A DNA stretch of 64,000 nt from Acidobacteriota bacterium (lineage in GTDB: Bacteria > Acidobacteriota > Terriglobia > Bryobacterales > Bryobacteraceae). The notes below the pieces were generated by a model. That model worked only from the letters and a program-made list of their open reading frames with translations, was not told the origin of the DNA and ran no database searches. The translations under genes were made by a program, and so were the position numbers. The DNA lies in the NCBI GenBank assembly GCA_947470805.1, contig CANIVU010000014.1, positions 1-64,000 on the forward strand, given 5' to 3'. Below, one piece after another: positions 11,518 through 21,139 of this stretch (position 1 is its first letter; each line of letters opens with the position of its first letter).

Positions 11518-13551
11518 ATGAAACATCTCATTTCAGCTGGATTCGGTATCACCGGTGCCCTCGCCCTCGCCGGCATCGCCATCAACCGCGGCGAACCCGT
11601 CAACTCTATGTGGCTGGTCATCGCCTCCGTCTGCATCTACATCTTTGCCTACCGCGTCTACGCCAGCTGGATCGCCGCCACCGTCATGGCCCTCAATGAC
11701 AACCGCGCCACCCCCGCCGAACGCCTCCGCAACGGTCACGACTACGAACCAACCAATAAATGGATCGTCTTCGGCCACCATTTCGCCGCCATCGCCGGCC
11801 CCGGCCCCCTCGTCGGCCCCACCCTAGCCGCCCAGTTCGGCTACCTCCCCGGGACACTCTGGATCATCATCGGCGCCGTCCTCGGCGGCTGCGTCCAGGA
11901 TTTCGTCATCCTCTTCTGCTCCATGCGCCGCAACGGCAAATCACTCGGCCAAATGTGCCGCGAGGAGATCGGCAAAGTCGGCGGCCTCACCGCCCTCGTC
12001 ACCGTGCTCCTCATCATGATCATCCTCCTCGCCGTTGTCGCCCTCGTCGTCGTCAACGCCCTCAAAGGCTCCCCCTGGGGCACCTTCACCATCGCCGCCA
12101 CCATGCCGATAGCAGTCTTCATGGGCCTCTACCTCCGCTACCTCCGCCCCGGCAAAGTCCTCGAAATCTCCGTCATCGGCTTCCTCCTCGTCCTCGGCTC
12201 CATCTTCGGCGGCGAATGGGTCGCCCACTCGCCGGACTTCGCCCCCTGGTTCACCCTCTCCGGCACCACCCTCGCCCTCTGCGTCATCGTCTACGGCTTC
12301 GCCGCCTCCGCCCTCCCCGTCTGGCTCCTCCTCGCCCCCCGCGATTACCTCTCCACCTTCGTCAAACTCGGCGTCGTCATCCTCCTGGGCGTTGGCATCC
12401 TCTTCGTCCAACCCCAACTCCAGATGCCCGCGCTCACCCGCTTCATCGATGGCACCGGCCCCGTCTTCGCCGGCAACGTCTTCCCCTTCTGCTTCATCAC
12501 CATCGCCTGCGGCGCCATATCGGGCTTCCACTCCCTCATATCCTCCGGCACCACCCCGAAGATGATCGCCAAGGAAACCCACGCCCTCCCCGTCGCCTAC
12601 GGCAGCATGTTGCTTGAAAGCTTCGTCGCCATCATGGCCATCATCTCCGCCTGCGTCCTTGACCCCGGTGTCTACTTCGCCGTCAACTCCCCCGCCGGCG
12701 TCGTCGGCGCCACCGCCGACGCGGCCGTCAAAACCATCTCCGCCTGGGGCTTCCCCGTCACCGCCGAACAGATGGCCGCCCTCGCCAAATCCGTCGGCGA
12801 AGAAACGCTCTTCTACCGCACCGGCGGCGCGCCGTCGTTGGCACTCGGCATGGCCCACATCTTCGCCAAAGGCGGCGGCGGCGAACGCCTCCTGGCCTTC
12901 TGGTACCACTTCGCCATCATGTTCGAGGCCCTCTTCATCCTGACCGTCATCGACGCCGGCACCCGCGTCGGCCGCTTCATGCTCCAGGATCTCCTCGGCC
13001 AGTTCTACGCCCCTCTCGGCCGCACCAGTTGGTGGCCCGGCGTCATTGGCACTTCCGCCGCCATCGTTATCAGTTGGGGCTTCTTCCTCTACCAGGGCGT
13101 CACGGACCCGCTCGGCGGCATCAACTCCCTCTGGCCCCTCTTCGGCATCGCCAACCAGCTACTCGCCATCATCGCCCTCTGCCTCGGCACCACCGTCCTC
13201 ATCAAGATGCACGGCAAAAAATACATGTGGATCACCATCCTCCCCATGCTCTGGCTCGGCACCGTGACGTTCACATCGGCGCTGATGAAGATCTTCTCCC
13301 CACTCCCCCGCATCGGCTTCCTCGCCGCCGCCGAAGTCCTGGAGAAGGCCCCCAAACAGACCGATGCAACAAGGACCCTCATCTTCAACAACTACCTCGA
13401 CGCCTTCGTCTGCGCTCTCTTCCTCGTCCTGGTGACAACCATCCTGATCGATTCCGTCCGCCAATGGGTCGGCATGCTCCGTGGCACCCAACCGGCCACC
13501 AGCACCGAAACCCCCTTCGTCCAATCCACGCTCGCCGTGCAGGAGATCTAG
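11518..13551 (+). CDS. cstA: CstA family peptide/pyruvate transporter
   Basis: A roughly 677-aa inner-membrane protein with 16-18 predicted helices, close to the usual length for carbon starvation protein A. The family signature region [34 protein letters not shown] is present, as are [21 protein letters not shown] and the C-terminal helices. Members import peptides or pyruvate during carbon limitation. An ATG at 11497 lies within a TACAAT -10 box (11493-11498), so the in-frame ATG at 11518 is the better start and leaves a leader of only a dozen bases. A YbdD-like partner gene follows 2 bp after the stop, as in enterobacterial cstA operons. Confidence 0.9.
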   Translation: MKHLISAGFGITGALALAGIAINRGEPVNSMWLVIASVCIYIFAYRVYASWIAATVMALNDNRATPAERLRNGHDYEPTNKWIVFGHHFAAIAGPGPLVGPTLAAQFGYLPGTLWIIIGAVLGGCVQDFVILFCSMRRNGKSLGQMCREEIGKVGGLTALVTVLLIMIILLAVVALVVVNALKGSPWGTFTIAATMPIAVFMGLYLRYLRPGKVLEISVIGFLLVLGSIFGGEWVAHSPDFAPWFTLSGTTLALCVIVYGFAASALPVWLLLAPRDYLSTFVKLGVVILLGVGILFVQPQLQMPALTRFIDGTGPVFAGNVFPFCFITIACGAISGFHSLISSGTTPKMIAKETHALPVAYGSMLLESFVAIMAIISACVLDPGVYFAVNSPAGVVGATADAAVKTISAWGFPVTAEQMAALAKSVGEETLFYRTGGAPSLALGMAHIFAKGGGGERLLAFWYHFAIMFEALFILTVIDAGTRVGRFMLQDLLGQFYAPLGRTSWWPGVIGTSAAIVISWGFFLYQGVTDPLGGINSLWPLFGIANQLLAIIALCLGTTVLIKMHGKKYMWITILPMLWLGTVTFTSALMKIFSPLPRIGFLAAAEVLEKAPKQTDATRTLIFNNYLDAFVCALFLVLVTTILIDSVRQWVGMLRGTQPATSTETPFVQSTLAVQEI

Positions 13552-13553
13552 CT

Positions 13554-13718
13554 ATGAGATTCTGGCGAACCATTCTGGCCATTCTCCGCGAACTGGCCGA
13601 CGAAAACGCCTATAACCGCCACCTGGCGGCCCACGGCGGCACAAATACCCCCGAAGAATACCGCCGCTTCCAAACCGAGCACTTCAAAGCCAAATACCAG
13701 CGCGCCAAGTGCTGCTAA
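13554..13718 (+). CDS. YbdD/YjiX family small protein
   Basis: A 54-residue protein starting 2 bp after the cstA stop. The sequence (MRFWRTILAILRELADENAYNRHL, then HGGTNTPEEYRRFQTEHFKAKY) matches the YbdD/YjiX (DUF466) pattern of a short basic protein with a central acidic helix and an EEYxR motif. In Escherichia coli ybdD directly follows cstA and yjiX follows btsT, where the small partner supports transporter function. The tandem position and conserved motif together make this assignment secure despite its size. Confidence 0.88.
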   Translation: MRFWRTILAILRELADENAYNRHLAAHGGTNTPEEYRRFQTEHFKAKYQRAKCC

Positions 13719-14126
13719 ACAAACCACGGGTCGCGACGCCAAGTCCCCTGCAATCCCCACGGCGCACGATCCCGGCGGCCAACGCACCGGCGTCCCCGCT
13801 TGGCCATAATACGTTCACGCCAGGTACACTCGTCTTCTACCGCGGCGCCCTCCTAGTCGTCCCGGCGGAGGCTCGCCGCCACGGACGCAAACCCCATGCG
13901 CCTCCCTCCGCCGAATGATTGCCCGCCGATCGTGGAGTAGTCAACTCAATACGTGGATCCGTTCGGCGAAACCCTCGGAGTCTACCACCCCGAACTACTG
14001 TGATGACCTATATCGCAAGTGGCTCCCCCGCCCGCCCGGGACTCGGTCCGTACTTCGTCGGCGCTCCGCTGAGTCACCGCTGGCTCTCCACCTGAACCGC
14101 GTCCCCGTGACGGCCGAATTCACCCG
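13719..14126. other. Gene-poor gap, possible gene remnants
   Basis: About 400 bp between the YbdD-like gene and the convergent Lgt-like gene. Short open frames exist (for example 13709-13918 and 13915-14328 forward) but they have low-complexity Pro/Ser/Arg composition, no ribosome-binding site and no family resemblance. Codon structure drifts between frames, which is compatible with decayed coding sequence. No hairpin or repeat family was recognised. Confidence 0.4.
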
Positions 14127-14885
14127 CTACGAAACCGGCCTCTGTCTCGCCCTCATCGCCGAAGCGGAATACTCGCCACGCCAGCGCTTTCCCACCCGGC
14201 CCCACGGAAAAAACGGAAACCCAAGATGCCACCAGATACCCGCCAGCAGCACCAACACCCCCAGGACCAGGTCCGCGGTATGCATCTCAACCCGAAGCCA
14301 GTGCACCCCCACCCGCAACACCCCATAGCTCAGCAGTAGCCGCGCCATCGGCCGCTCGGAAGGCCAAACCGCCAAAGTCGCTGCCCATATCCACTCATAG
14401 ATCGCCAGATCGTGCCGCGTCCCCTCCGGATACCGCACCCCCAACCAGCAACTCGTAAATGTCCCCGCCTCGTCGTGCGAAAAAATGCACCCCAACCGCA
14501 CCACCATCCACGCCACCGGAAATGCCCGCGCCCCGGCGTCCCACCAACTCAGCCGCTCCCGCCCTCCGCTTCTCCACGTCCACACCCTCCACTCCGCCCC
14601 CATCCATCCCGCCAGTAGCCCCGGCATCGTCACCGCCCCCGCCGCCGGGTTCAGCCACTGCATCCCACTCCTCGCCCCGCCGTTCAACGCCAGATACCCC
14701 GCGTGCGCCCCCACCAGTCCGCCCACTATCACCCAGCAGGCAAACTCGTCGGCTCGCGCCCTTGATAATCCCGCGCGCGCCGTCTCCCTGACAAACAAAA
14801 CGTACGCCACCACCAGCCCGCCCATCACCGCCAGCAGATGCACCGGCACACCCCACACCTCCGGCCAGTGCCAGTACGGAATCAT
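14127..14885 (-). CDS. Divergent Lgt-like membrane protein
   Basis: A 252-aa protein with about seven hydrophobic segments, organised like prolipoprotein diacylglyceryl transferase. The Lgt signature region is recognisable as VRLGCIFSHDEAG, followed by RHDLAIYEW where Lgt has the P-x-Q-x-YE segment. Key differences from canonical Lgt are Cys where the signature Asn normally stands and MPGLLAG where the HGG motif with its essential His is expected. It may therefore be a paralogue with altered or lost activity rather than the housekeeping enzyme. Its ATG overlaps the stop of the preceding SBBP-repeat gene (ATGA), so the two are translationally coupled. Confidence 0.7.
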   Translation of the reverse strand: MIPYWHWPEVWGVPVHLLAVMGGLVVAYVLFVRETARAGLSRARADEFACWVIVGGLVGAHAGYLALNGGARSGMQWLNPAAGAVTMPGLLAGWMGAEWRVWTWRSGGRERLSWWDAGARAFPVAWMVVRLGCIFSHDEAGTFTSCWLGVRYPEGTRHDLAIYEWIWAATLAVWPSERPMARLLLSYGVLRVGVHWLRVEMHTADLVLGVLVLLAGIWWHLGFPFFPWGRVGKRWRGEYSASAMRARQRPVS

Positions 14886-17800
14886 CGCACTGCCAGCGTA
14901 ACACCCGCCGGACTGCTCGCCGTCCCCACCGTCAACACCACCGGCTGATTCCCCGCCGGCACATTCGGCGGCAGTTTAATATTCACCTGCAACAACCCAG
15001 CCACCAGCCCCGGTGCCCCGCCGGCATACAGCACCTCGGCGTCCCTGCCCGCCACCGTCACCCGCACCGGTTGCTGCGCCGCCGGCAGCGGCGTCCCGAC
15101 CAATGCCCCATCGGCCGGCGTGTTGGTCACCATTCCCTCACCGGTCCCGTAGAGCACCACCACGCTCCCCTGGTCGGCCGGGTTCTGCGGTGTATTCACC
15201 CGTCCATCCTGGTTCAAAAACGCCCCCGGCCCTCCGCCCGACGCATTCGCGGAAAACAGCCCCGGCACCGCCGCCGCCACGTTCACAGTCAACGGCGCGC
15301 TCCGCTGCCCGTCCCGCTCTACCACCACCTGCACCGTCCGCTTTCCGTTCACGTTATACGGCACAACAACGCTGCTCTGCCCGGCAGAAACATAGATCAC
15401 CGGCGCCGGTGTATCGTCAAACAATACACGCGTCCCTCCCACCGTTGTCAGGAACCGCCCGCCGGAAACCGTCCCCAGCGCCAACGCCGAAGGTCCGATC
15501 CCGCTCCCGGCCAGCGTCGCAATCATCCCCGGCGATACGGCGTTCTGCGCGTAGCTCGCCGCGTTCACCACCGCCGCCAGCGATACCCCGGCGCTCGCCC
15601 CAAACCGCGCGACAAACATATCGCCAAACGGAGTCTGCCCCGATGTGATCCCCCCATACGCTCGCTGATACACCCCGGGCGTCGTCGCCAGATCGGCCGA
15701 ACTCGTCGTCCCCAACACCGTCACCGCGCCATCCGCTCCCACCGTCAACCCCGAAAGAAACTCCCCGCCACTCCCGCCCAGGTAGGTCCCGAACTGCACC
15801 CGGCTCCCGTCTGGCGTCAGCGACACCACGAACCCGTCGCCCAGCTTCACCTTGTCCGTCACTGCGCTCGATGTGCGGTTCTGGCTCTGCGGCGCGTCCG
15901 GGGTCACCGGGAAATCTTTGGAGTGGGTATGTCCCGCCACCCATATCGTTCCCTGCCCGTCTACGCCCATCGCCGTCGCCCGATCGTCCAACGTCCCGCC
16001 CAGCAACGTCGAAAACACCGCCGCCGTTCCCCCCGGATTCAGTTTCACAATAAACGCATCCCCGGCTGGAGCAACCGGCTCCCCGCCGCTCCCGCGATAC
16101 TGGGACTGGAACGCCCCCGCGGTCACCGGAAAGTTCGTCGACAACGTGCTGCCCACCACCACCGCACTCCCCTGCCCGTCCACCGCAATCCCAAAGCCAA
16201 TCTCATCCTGGTTCCCGCCCAAATACGTCGAGTACGCCAGGCTCCCACCCCCCGGCGCCAGTTTCACCACAAACGCATCCCCCTGGCTCGGCAGGATGCT
16301 CGTCGCCGACGCGCCCGCGTACGTCGTCCGGTAGGCCCCCGCGGTCACCGGAAAATTCGTGCTCGAAGTCGCCCCCGTCAAATACACCGCGCCGGCGCCA
16401 TCCACCGCCATCGCCAGCGGCCACTCGTGCCCGCCGCCACCGATCAGCGTCGAATACAGCCGCGTCGTCCCCGTTCCGTTCAGTTTCACCACAAACAAAT
16501 CGTGCGCCACCAGCCCGGTTCCCAGTCGCAACCGCTCCTGGTAGGCGTCCGGTGTCGTTGGAAAATCGTTGCTCCCCGTGGATCCGGCCACGTAAATATT
16601 CCCCTCCCGGTCCGTCCGCACCGCCATGCACACATCCAGCCCCGTCCCGCCCAGCAGCGTGGAAAACAACACCGCGCTCCCCGCCCCATTCAGCTTCGTC
16701 ACATAGCAATTCGTCCGGTCCGGGCTCGCCGGCGGCAGCGGCGGCGGTGTCGCCTGCACCACCCCGGCCGTAGTCGGGTAGGTGTTGCTCGTCGTCACCC
16801 CGGTCACAATGATGTTCCCCTGCCCATCCAGTGTGATATCGGCCGCCCCTTCGAAGCTCTCCCCGCCAAGAATCGTCGAAAACAGCAGCTGCTTTCCATC
16901 CGCGCTCAGCTTGCTGATGATCGTGTTCGTCGGCGACACTCCGGCCGTATTCACCAGAGGCGCGCCCGGCGTTACCGGCCACGCCCCGTCATTCGTCACA
17001 CCCGTCACATACACGTTCCCCTGCGCGTCGGCCACACTGCGCGACGCCACCTCATAGCCACCCCGCCCCAGATACGTCAAATACTCAATCGCCGGGTCAA
17101 TCACCAGGGTCTCGCCCCGGCCCACCGCCCCCAGCCGGAACCCAACGCTCCCATCCCCGCGCTTCTCCCACGCCGAAGCCACCGCACGCCCCGAACCGCG
17201 CACAAAACTCCGCGGCGCCTTCCACTTCGCCACAGCCTTCCCGCTCCGCACCAGCAAACTCCCATCCGCGGCGAGTTCCACCCCCTCCGCCCCAGGAAAC
17301 ACCATCCGGATCTGCCGCCCATCCACCCCGGGAGCCACCACCCAGTCGTGCTCCAGCAACCCTTCGCTCCGGTAGTGACGCAGGTCGATCCCCGGGTACA
17401 CCCCACGGTAAGTCAACTCCTCATACAACGGCACATCCGGGATCCACCGCGATGCATCGTTCCCCAGCAGGTAATGCATCCGGCTCCGCAACCCCAGCGG
17501 TTCCGCCGCCGCCGCCCGGTTCGATCCCGCAAACTCCGCACGCACCACCCCGGTCACCTTCCCTCGCCCATCGCGCATGTCCATCACCGCGCCCGTCGAA
17601 TGAAGGAAAAGGTAAAAGCCGCGCCCCCGGCCCAGCCAGTCATAGGCCGAGTCCGTCTGCCCTCGATTGGGCTCAAATTCCGAGTGGCCAGGGCTCACCG
17701 GCGCCGGCGCATCCAAAGACTCCGTCAAATACTCCCTCAGCTGCTTCGAAGCCGGGACCCCCCAGAAGAACTCACTGACCAGATTACAAACAAAGTCCGT

Positions 17801-17890
17801 CTTCTCGACTGGGTCACCGCCTAGAATGGGCCCAGCCAGGCTGGCAACAACCACCGCAGTTAGAAAGCCGAAAAGGATACGTCGATACAT
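14882..17890 (-). CDS. Secreted SBBP-repeat protein with TIGR03437 C-terminal domain
   Basis: A 1002-aa exported protein. After the signal peptide comes an N-terminal domain with EFEPNRGQTDSAYDWLGRG, typical of the region preceding SBBP repeats. Residues ~270-740 contain about eight beta-propeller repeats of the form LGGxxxDxxxxxAVDxxGxxYVxGxTxSxxFPxT. The last ~240 residues (from about VNAASYAQNAVSPGMIATLAGSG) are the Solibacter-type uncharacterised C-terminal domain, TIGR03437, found almost only in this lineage. The role is probably in cell-surface adhesion or glycan binding; no enzyme motif is visible. It is followed by a coupled Lgt-like gene. Confidence 0.88.
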   Translation of the reverse strand: MYRRILFGFLTAVVVASLAGPILGGDPVEKTDFVCNLVSEFFWGVPASKQLREYLTESLDAPAPVSPGHSEFEPNRGQTDSAYDWLGRGRGFYLFLHSTGAVMDMRDGRGKVTGVVRAEFAGSNRAAAAEPLGLRSRMHYLLGNDASRWIPDVPLYEELTYRGVYPGIDLRHYRSEGLLEHDWVVAPGVDGRQIRMVFPGAEGVELAADGSLLVRSGKAVAKWKAPRSFVRGSGRAVASAWEKRGDGSVGFRLGAVGRGETLVIDPAIEYLTYLGRGGYEVASRSVADAQGNVYVTGVTNDGAWPVTPGAPLVNTAGVSPTNTIISKLSADGKQLLFSTILGGESFEGAADITLDGQGNIIVTGVTTSNTYPTTAGVVQATPPPLPPASPDRTNCYVTKLNGAGSAVLFSTLLGGTGLDVCMAVRTDREGNIYVAGSTGSNDFPTTPDAYQERLRLGTGLVAHDLFVVKLNGTGTTRLYSTLIGGGGHEWPLAMAVDGAGAVYLTGATSSTNFPVTAGAYRTTYAGASATSILPSQGDAFVVKLAPGGGSLAYSTYLGGNQDEIGFGIAVDGQGSAVVVGSTLSTNFPVTAGAFQSQYRGSGGEPVAPAGDAFIVKLNPGGTAAVFSTLLGGTLDDRATAMGVDGQGTIWVAGHTHSKDFPVTPDAPQSQNRTSSAVTDKVKLGDGFVVSLTPDGSRVQFGTYLGGSGGEFLSGLTVGADGAVTVLGTTSSADLATTPGVYQRAYGGITSGQTPFGDMFVARFGASAGVSLAAVVNAASYAQNAVSPGMIATLAGSGIGPSALALGTVSGGRFLTTVGGTRVLFDDTPAPVIYVSAGQSSVVVPYNVNGKRTVQVVVERDGQRSAPLTVNVAAAVPGLFSANASGGGPGAFLNQDGRVNTPQNPADQGSVVVLYGTGEGMVTNTPADGALVGTPLPAAQQPVRVTVAGRDAEVLYAGGAPGLVAGLLQVNIKLPPNVPAGNQPVVLTVGTASSPAGVTLAVR

Positions 17891-17966
17891 GGGGATCTAG
17901 GAACAGTGCGAGATCCCCGTAATCCATCACGCACCAATTGCGCAACGCGGAATAAAATCGTCCGCC

Positions 17967-18638
17967 CTACCCCCGCCGGCGCATCCAAGCCACCAACCCC
18001 GCCAGGCCCACACCCATCAACCCAAACGTCCCCGGCTCCGGGACCCCTGTCTGCGTCACCGCCAGGTTCGTGATCGACAGCTGCGGATCAAGCGACATCG
18101 CCGGGAACACGTTGTTCGTCGCCGTCAACGACAACGCGCCAAACGCGAAAGTGTTCGTTCCGTCCAACAACCCTACCGTCAAGGTCCCACTATTCGAAGC
18201 ACCCGGCAACCCTTGCCCATCCGGATAAATGATGTCCAGTACCGTTAAACTCCCATTTAACAGATAAAATAACGCCGCGGTCCCGCCCTCCTCAAAGACG
18301 CTCTCCCAGGAAAAACTCAGTTGCGAATTCACCGGCGCATTGAACCCGGCAAATCTCACCGCGGAACCCTCCACCAGGGCGTAGCCCTGCGGCGTCTGCG
18401 CCGTCAGATTCACCCCCAAATAGTTCTCTAATTCAAACACCGCCACAGTGCCCCCGCCCGGCGTCGCCACCAACCCACCCAGCGCGTCCACCGTCGCATT
18501 CCCGCACGACGACGCCACCCCGCCCGTCACACCGCTAATCGGTACAACCAAATACGTCTGATCCGGGCAGACAAACGACCCGGCCTGCGCCACCACACCG
18601 ACCGTCAAAAGCGTAAGTATTAGCCCAATGCTTCTCAT
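17967..18638 (-). CDS. PEP-CTERM sorting domain protein
   Basis: A 223-residue secreted protein. An N-terminal signal peptide (MRSIGLILTLLTVGVVAQAGS) is followed by a small beta-rich domain with two cysteines (residues ~24 and ~41). The C-terminus is a classic PEP-CTERM tail: VPEPGTFGLMGVGLAGLVAW then MRRRG, that is motif, hydrophobic helix and basic end. Such proteins are processed by exosortase and linked to exopolysaccharide production. No exosortase gene is in the window. The cargo domain is of unknown function. Confidence 0.88.
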   Translation of the reverse strand: MRSIGLILTLLTVGVVAQAGSFVCPDQTYLVVPISGVTGGVASSCGNATVDALGGLVATPGGGTVAVFELENYLGVNLTAQTPQGYALVEGSAVRFAGFNAPVNSQLSFSWESVFEEGGTAALFYLLNGSLTVLDIIYPDGQGLPGASNSGTLTVGLLDGTNTFAFGALSLTATNNVFPAMSLDPQLSITNLAVTQTGVPEPGTFGLMGVGLAGLVAWMRRRG

Positions 18639-18691
18639 AGGCCCCGATCGTACTACCTTTCAACTACAAATGCACTACCCTAAATTGAGTA

Positions 18692-18717
18692 GGGGGCACC
18701 CCTCAGTTGGTGCCCCC
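18692..18717 (-). terminator. Hairpin downstream of the winged-helix gene
   Basis: GGGGGCACC (18692-18700) pairs perfectly with GGTGCCCCC (18709-18717) around an 8-nt loop. It sits 25 bp past the stop of the winged-helix gene and about 55 bp before the PEP-CTERM gene, both on the reverse strand. It may terminate the first transcript; no strong T run follows, so an operator role is an alternative. Confidence 0.5.
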
Positions 18718-18742
18718 AATTACCGCAAGTTTGTGGTGCCGC

Positions 18743-19021
18743 TTACGAGGACCGCGTCACCCAGCAATACCCGTGGCGAAGAATCGTCTGAATCTCCCCT
18801 CCCAGGTTAAAAAGTTTCACCTTCCGGCGAAGCCGCTGGATGTGCACGTCGAGTGTGCGCGTTCGCACCCCGCCCGTGTACCCCCAGATCGTGCTCAATA
18901 GATAGTCGCGAGTCAGGCACTGGCCAGCGTGTTCGCGAAGTATCTGCAGCAACTCCGCTTCCTTCTTGGTCAGGTGGAGGGAGCCGGTGAACTCGGGAAT
19001 GGCCATGGCAGTAGATAGCAT
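18743..19021 (-). CDS. Stand-alone OmpR/PhoB-type winged-helix DNA-binding protein
   Basis: A 92-aa protein that is essentially only an OmpR-type effector domain: LTKKEAELLQILREHAGQCLTRDYLLSTIWGY, then RTRTLDVHIQRLRRKV and a beta-hairpin IQTILRHGYCWV. The receiver domain found in response regulators is absent and there is no upstream frame that could encode it. The start at 19021 is chosen because AGGAG lies 9 nt upstream; an ATG at 19039 would overlap that site. The target is unknown, though the neighbouring PEP-CTERM and Cys-rich genes are candidates. Confidence 0.82.
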   Translation of the reverse strand: MLSTAMAIPEFTGSLHLTKKEAELLQILREHAGQCLTRDYLLSTIWGYTGGVRTRTLDVHIQRLRRKVKLFNLGGEIQTILRHGYCWVTRSS

Positions 19022-19098
19022 TTGGGTACATCTCCTCATACTGTGTTACGGGGGAAACGACGAAATGGTTTCAAACTTCCGTAACAGAGGAATATTCC

Positions 19099-19350
19099 CT
19101 ACGCCGCCACGGGTTCGATCTGCACCAGTTCCCCCATCCCCAAAGCCCACACAAACGTATGCTCCATCTGCCGGCACGCCGCATGGCTGTACATCCGTTG
19201 AAACACCGCCCTCGCCCACTCCGCCGTCGGATCCCCCGTCAACGCCCGCACCGATTCGGCCGTCCGCTGCACACACCCCATACACTCCGACCCAGTCGAA
19301 TCACAATCTTCCGGATAATACGATCTCACATCGGTCATAGCTGAACCCAT
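19099..19350 (-). CDS. Small Cys-rich protein of unknown function
   Basis: An 83-residue protein beginning MGSAMTDVRSYYPEDC, with a cluster of four cysteines near the N-terminus (C-x6-C-x2-C, plus one later before RQMEHTF), suggesting metal or cluster binding. A GGGAGAAAG ribosome-binding site precedes the ATG at 19350, which is preferred over a start 72 nt further upstream. It precedes the stand-alone winged-helix gene in the same direction with a gap of about 80 bp. No family is recognised; a redox or metal sensor partner is only a guess. Confidence 0.6.
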   Translation of the reverse strand: MGSAMTDVRSYYPEDCDSTGSECMGCVQRTAESVRALTGDPTAEWARAVFQRMYSHAACRQMEHTFVWALGMGELVQIEPVAA

Positions 19351-19500
19351 GCTCTTTCTCCCCTTTGCAGGCGGATGTTTATTCAATTGGCAGGTACGTT
19401 TACATTTGTACAGTACTTTCACCTAGATGGCATAGACCGCTGAGGTGGTGTGGCTTAGGATCTTGCGTGGGGACTCGCTATCCCCTCCAACTGGGGGTAC

Positions 19501-19977
19501 TCACACCGCGCTCCCCGCAACCAACAGCAACACCCACTCCGCCACGCACACCGGCTTTCCCCCGCCCTCCGCCTCCACCGTCACCTGCCAAACCACTTCC
19601 ACGCCCCCAGGCTTCGCCCCACACCCCAACAACGCAAAATGCCCCCGCACCCGGCACCCGCTGCGCACCGGCGCCGGAAACCGCACCTTGTTCAATCCAT
19701 AGTTGATGGTTGCGCCCTGACCAAGCTGCAAAGAAAAGGCTTCCGCTGCCATCCGTGAAAGCAAACTCAGCGTCAAAAACCCGTGCGCAATCGTCGTCCC
19801 CCACGGGCTCTCCCCCCGCGCCCGCTCCTGGTCCACATGGATCCACTGCCGGTCCCCCGACACCGCGGCAAAGGAGTCGATCTTCTCCTGCGCCACCTCC
19901 ACCCATTCGCTCACCGCCACCACCGGCCCACCGGCCAGCCCCTGCAACTCGTCTAAAGAAGTGATGATTCGTTTCAC
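19501..19977 (-). CDS. MaoC-like (R)-hydratase/dehydratase
   Basis: A 158-aa hot-dog-fold protein. The hydratase-2 motif appears in VSGDRQWIHVDQERARGESPWGTTIAHGFLTLSLL, with Asp and His of the catalytic dyad, as in NodN/MaoC dehydratases acting on enoyl-CoA or enoyl-ACP. The GTG at 19977 gives the normal N-terminus (VKRIITSLDELQ); a longer frame to 20040 would run into the preceding gene. It starts 4 bp after the stop of the acyltransferase gene, so it belongs to the glycosyltransferase-acyltransferase operon and may act in fatty acyl supply. Confidence 0.85.
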   Translation of the reverse strand: MKRIITSLDELQGLAGGPVVAVSEWVEVAQEKIDSFAAVSGDRQWIHVDQERARGESPWGTTIAHGFLTLSLLSRMAAEAFSLQLGQGATINYGLNKVRFPAPVRSGCRVRGHFALLGCGAKPGGVEVVWQVTVEAEGGGKPVCVAEWVLLLVAGSAV

Positions 19978-19981
19978 CCTT

Positions 19982-21139
19982 CTACAAATACCGCAACAAC
20001 ACCGCCTTGCTCTCCCGTTTTTTGCGCGTAAACCACACACAAGCCGGGTAGGTTAACCCCAAGACCGTTACCCACACCGCATACACCCCGGCCAGCCCAA
20101 ACCCGTAATCCCCCGGCTTGGCCACCCGCCCCCACCCCGGCGCATCCGTCAGCCAATCCGCGCTGCCATACGCCAACAACGCGTAAACCACCGCGGCTCC
20201 ATGGATTAGTGGCAAATGGATCAAGTAAAAGAATAACGGCGCCCGGCCAAACAACACCACATGCCGCCACCACCCCGTCACCGTATCCGGCAACCGGCTC
20301 AGCACCACCAGCGCCGGCCCCAGCGTCATCAGCACAAACAACAACGACGGCGGATACTTCGACAGATTCAAGAACGAATAAACCCCGCCCACCCACGGCC
20401 GCGGATCCCCATACCCGCCCCAAGCCCGAATCGCCACAAACAGCCCAGTCGCCACCAACCCTACCCACAACGTCAACCGCCTCCGCCGCTCATCCTCCAT
20501 CGCATAAAACATCCCGAACCCATAGCCAGCAAAGAGGATAGACATCCATGGAAGGAGCGGATACTGCGGGAAGAAAACATACCCCGGAGCAATCTCCATA
20601 TTCTTCCGGTCGTGCAGAATCCGCCACAGCCACCACAGTGGCCCGAACTGCTCCGCCCGCCACGAATCCGTCAAATTGTGCAAAAAGATGACCAAAACGC
20701 CCAAAATTCCAGCCACCCGCGGCGGCATTTGGAACCGCACCGCCACCCCCAGCGCCACCATGGACCACCCAATCGCCCAAATCACCTGCCCCACGCTGAA
20801 GTGGTAATGGAAGTTAAAGAACCATCCCAAACACCGCACCCAAGTCAGCTCCAGAAACACTAGCCACAACCCGCGCGACACCAAAAACCAGCTCAGCTCC
20901 GCCGGCGTCTTCCGCTGCGCCTGCAGCCACGCGCTAGTCCCGGCCAGAAAAACGAACACCGGCGCGCAGAAATGCGAAATCCACCGCGTCAAAAACAGCG
21001 CCGGCCAGGTCTTCGCCGCGTCCATCGGGTCCACCGACAGGTCCCCAAAGAAATCCCGCGTATGGTCCAGCGCCATCAGCAGGATCACCACCCCGCGCAG
21101 CAGGTCAATCGAATCCAGCCGTTTCGACGTCCCGCTCAC
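19982..21139 (-). CDS. DUF1624/HGSNAT-like membrane acyltransferase
   Basis: A 385-aa integral membrane protein with roughly ten helices. The N-terminus RLDSIDLLRGVVILLMALDHTRDFF is diagnostic for the DUF1624/heparan-alpha-glucosaminide acetyltransferase-like family, with His and Asp of the first loop conserved. The GTG at 21139 overlaps the TGA of the preceding glycosyltransferase (GTGA), giving translational coupling; the longer in-frame extension is Gly-rich, reads through the neighbour and is rejected. The protein probably acylates a cell-surface sugar assembled with the upstream glycosyltransferase; the acyl donor is unknown. Confidence 0.85.
   Translation of the reverse strand: MSGTSKRLDSIDLLRGVVILLMALDHTRDFFGDLSVDPMDAAKTWPALFLTRWISHFCAPVFVFLAGTSAWLQAQRKTPAELSWFLVSRGLWLVFLELTWVRCLGWFFNFHYHFSVGQVIWAIGWSMVALGVAVRFQMPPRVAGILGVLVIFLHNLTDSWRAEQFGPLWWLWRILHDRKNMEIAPGYVFFPQYPLLPWMSILFAGYGFGMFYAMEDERRRRLTLWVGLVATGLFVAIRAWGGYGDPRPWVGGVYSFLNLSKYPPSLLFVLMTLGPALVVLSRLPDTVTGWWRHVVLFGRAPLFFYLIHLPLIHGAAVVYALLAYGSADWLTDAPGWGRVAKPGDYGFGLAGVYAVWVTVLGLTYPACVWFTRKKRESKAVLLRYL

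Noticed and set aside
15071-17824. A forward open frame of over 900 codons opposite the SBBP-repeat gene
   Set aside because: Arg/His/Pro-rich product with no domain; it is the antisense shadow of a repetitive GC-rich gene whose reverse-strand product has a clear signal peptide and known domains.
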